Source: Holacanthus passer
Lineage: Eukaryota; Chordata; Actinopteri; Pomacanthidae
NCBI GenBank assembly: GCA_025331565.1
Contig: JAFREQ010000130.1
Coordinates: 556,001-620,000, forward strand
Direction: 5' to 3'
Length of the DNA stretch: 64,000 bases
In this document: positions 63,503-64,000 of the stretch, piece after piece
Numbering within the stretch: position 1 is the stretch's first letter
How the letters are laid out: every line of letters starts with the position of its first letter
The notes under the pieces: model-generated
Seen by the model: only the letters and a program-made list of their open reading frames with translations
Databases searched by the model: none
What the model was told of the DNA's origin: nothing
Position numbers and translations under genes: made by a program

Positions 63503-63694
63503 ATCTCTTTTCAAAATAAGAGCCTCTGCAGCATCATGGGAAACCTCAGCCTGCTCAGCTCAGTCTGTTTGAGCTCTGATTGATGAATTTCAATGAGCAG
63601 CTGCTGGATTTTATGATTTTCTGCAGCAGATCTGATTATATAAAACATCTGCATACGAGGAGGAGAGTCAGGAGCAGCTGCCAAACAAAAACTG
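63503..63694 (-). repeat. 192-bp inverted repeat, right arm
   Basis: Reverse-complement partner of 62119-62310. The 1192-bp spacer and the outer flanks show no further pairing. Mismatches cluster at the outer end (CTCATCCTCGTGTGC against CTCCTCCTCGTATGC). Confidence 0.93.
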
Positions 63695-63724
63695 CATCCC
63701 ACTGCTGAAAAATAAATCTGTTAT

Positions 63725-63835
63725 CAGGTTTGAGTTTAGGCACAAAAACTTATTTCGGTTTAGAGAAACAGTCTAGTTTAGATTTAAATTACTCCTTCAA
63801 GAAGATTAGGGGACAAGAATAAACACATGGTTCAG
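63725..63835 (-). repeat. Dispersed repeat, AACCCAAACC type, reverse orientation
   Basis: GTTTGAGTTTAGGCACAAAAAC and TTCAGGTTAG on the plus strand are the reverse complement of the phrases seen at 14530-14625. Diverged. Confidence 0.5.
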
Positions 63836-64000
63836 GTTAGATAAAGTCTGTATCTTTAAAAATTAAATCACGTAAAAAGATGTTGTTGGTTGTTTTAAAA
63901 CGTGGTCAACAAACAAAACAGGAAGTGGGGCCCATTGCAGGTGAGTATATAAACCTGATGTGTCAATCGTTGGTGAGATCACAACAGGTAAAAGGTCACT

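Larger units (their letters stand above)
52680..64000 (-). other. tafa5: tafa5 intron 1 (partial; runs off the window)
   Basis: At least 11.3 kb of intron upstream of exon 2 in transcript sense. I looked on the minus strand for a short hydrophobic signal-peptide exon ending in a donor and found none, so exon 1 and the promoter are probably beyond 64000. The intron holds a retroelement endonuclease relic, an hAT-like element, a tRNA SINE, a 192-bp inverted repeat, (CTC)n, and AT-rich stretches at 59560-59960, 60440-60870 and 62930-63110 that read like conserved noncoding elements. Confidence 0.75.

Overview
The window looks like euchromatin from a ray-finned fish, most likely a percomorph teleost. 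The evidence is its decayed repeats: hAT-like AAGTAC elements, Tc1-type ends beginning ACAACCCCGATTCC, a tRNA-derived SINE with an L2-type tail, (TTATC)n-tailed LINE 3' ends and many (CA)n tracts. A vertebrate gene with vertebrate-type splice sites is also present. No bacterial or viral gene layout is seen.

Only one protein-coding gene can be supported: the 3' part of tafa5 (fam19a5), a secreted cysteine-rich chemokine-like protein, on the minus strand. Its second exon lies at 52535-52679, its third at 43957-44084, and its last coding exon, which carries only Val-Ser-stop, at 36543-36551. All phases agree (1, then 0) and the cysteine spacing matches the TAFA family exactly. The signal-peptide exon is not seen and probably lies beyond 64000. 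A candidate poly(A) signal is at 35808-35803. The gene therefore spans from about 35.78 kb past the right edge, with introns of at least 11.3 kb (intron 1, partial), 8.45 kb (intron 2) and 7.4 kb (intron 3).

Region 1-35.8 kb is intergenic DNA downstream of tafa5. It holds a (CAA)n-rich 16-bp-core minisatellite (230-720), a degenerate ATGTCCTCACAA array (13.1-13.7 kb), a 523-bp Tc1 deletion derivative with TIRs and TA duplications (19947-20469) with related fragments, a LINE tail (29.0 kb), several copies of an unclassified dispersed repeat and many dinucleotide tracts. Some AT-rich stretches look like conserved noncoding elements, but this cannot be tested here.

Intron 2 holds the most unusual object. 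A U1 snRNA retrocopy (44898-45052) is joined to a LINE-type 3' tail with (TTATC)n (45063-45118) and lies antisense to tafa5. Its 5' end, read on the tafa5 strand, is a perfect consensus 5' splice site. Intron 1 holds a broken retroelement endonuclease relic (55530-56140), a full-length hAT-like element (57333-57826), a SINE (60150-60328) and a 192-bp, about 97% identical inverted repeat (62119-62310 / 63503-63694). Most other open reading frames are chance ORFs in noncoding DNA.
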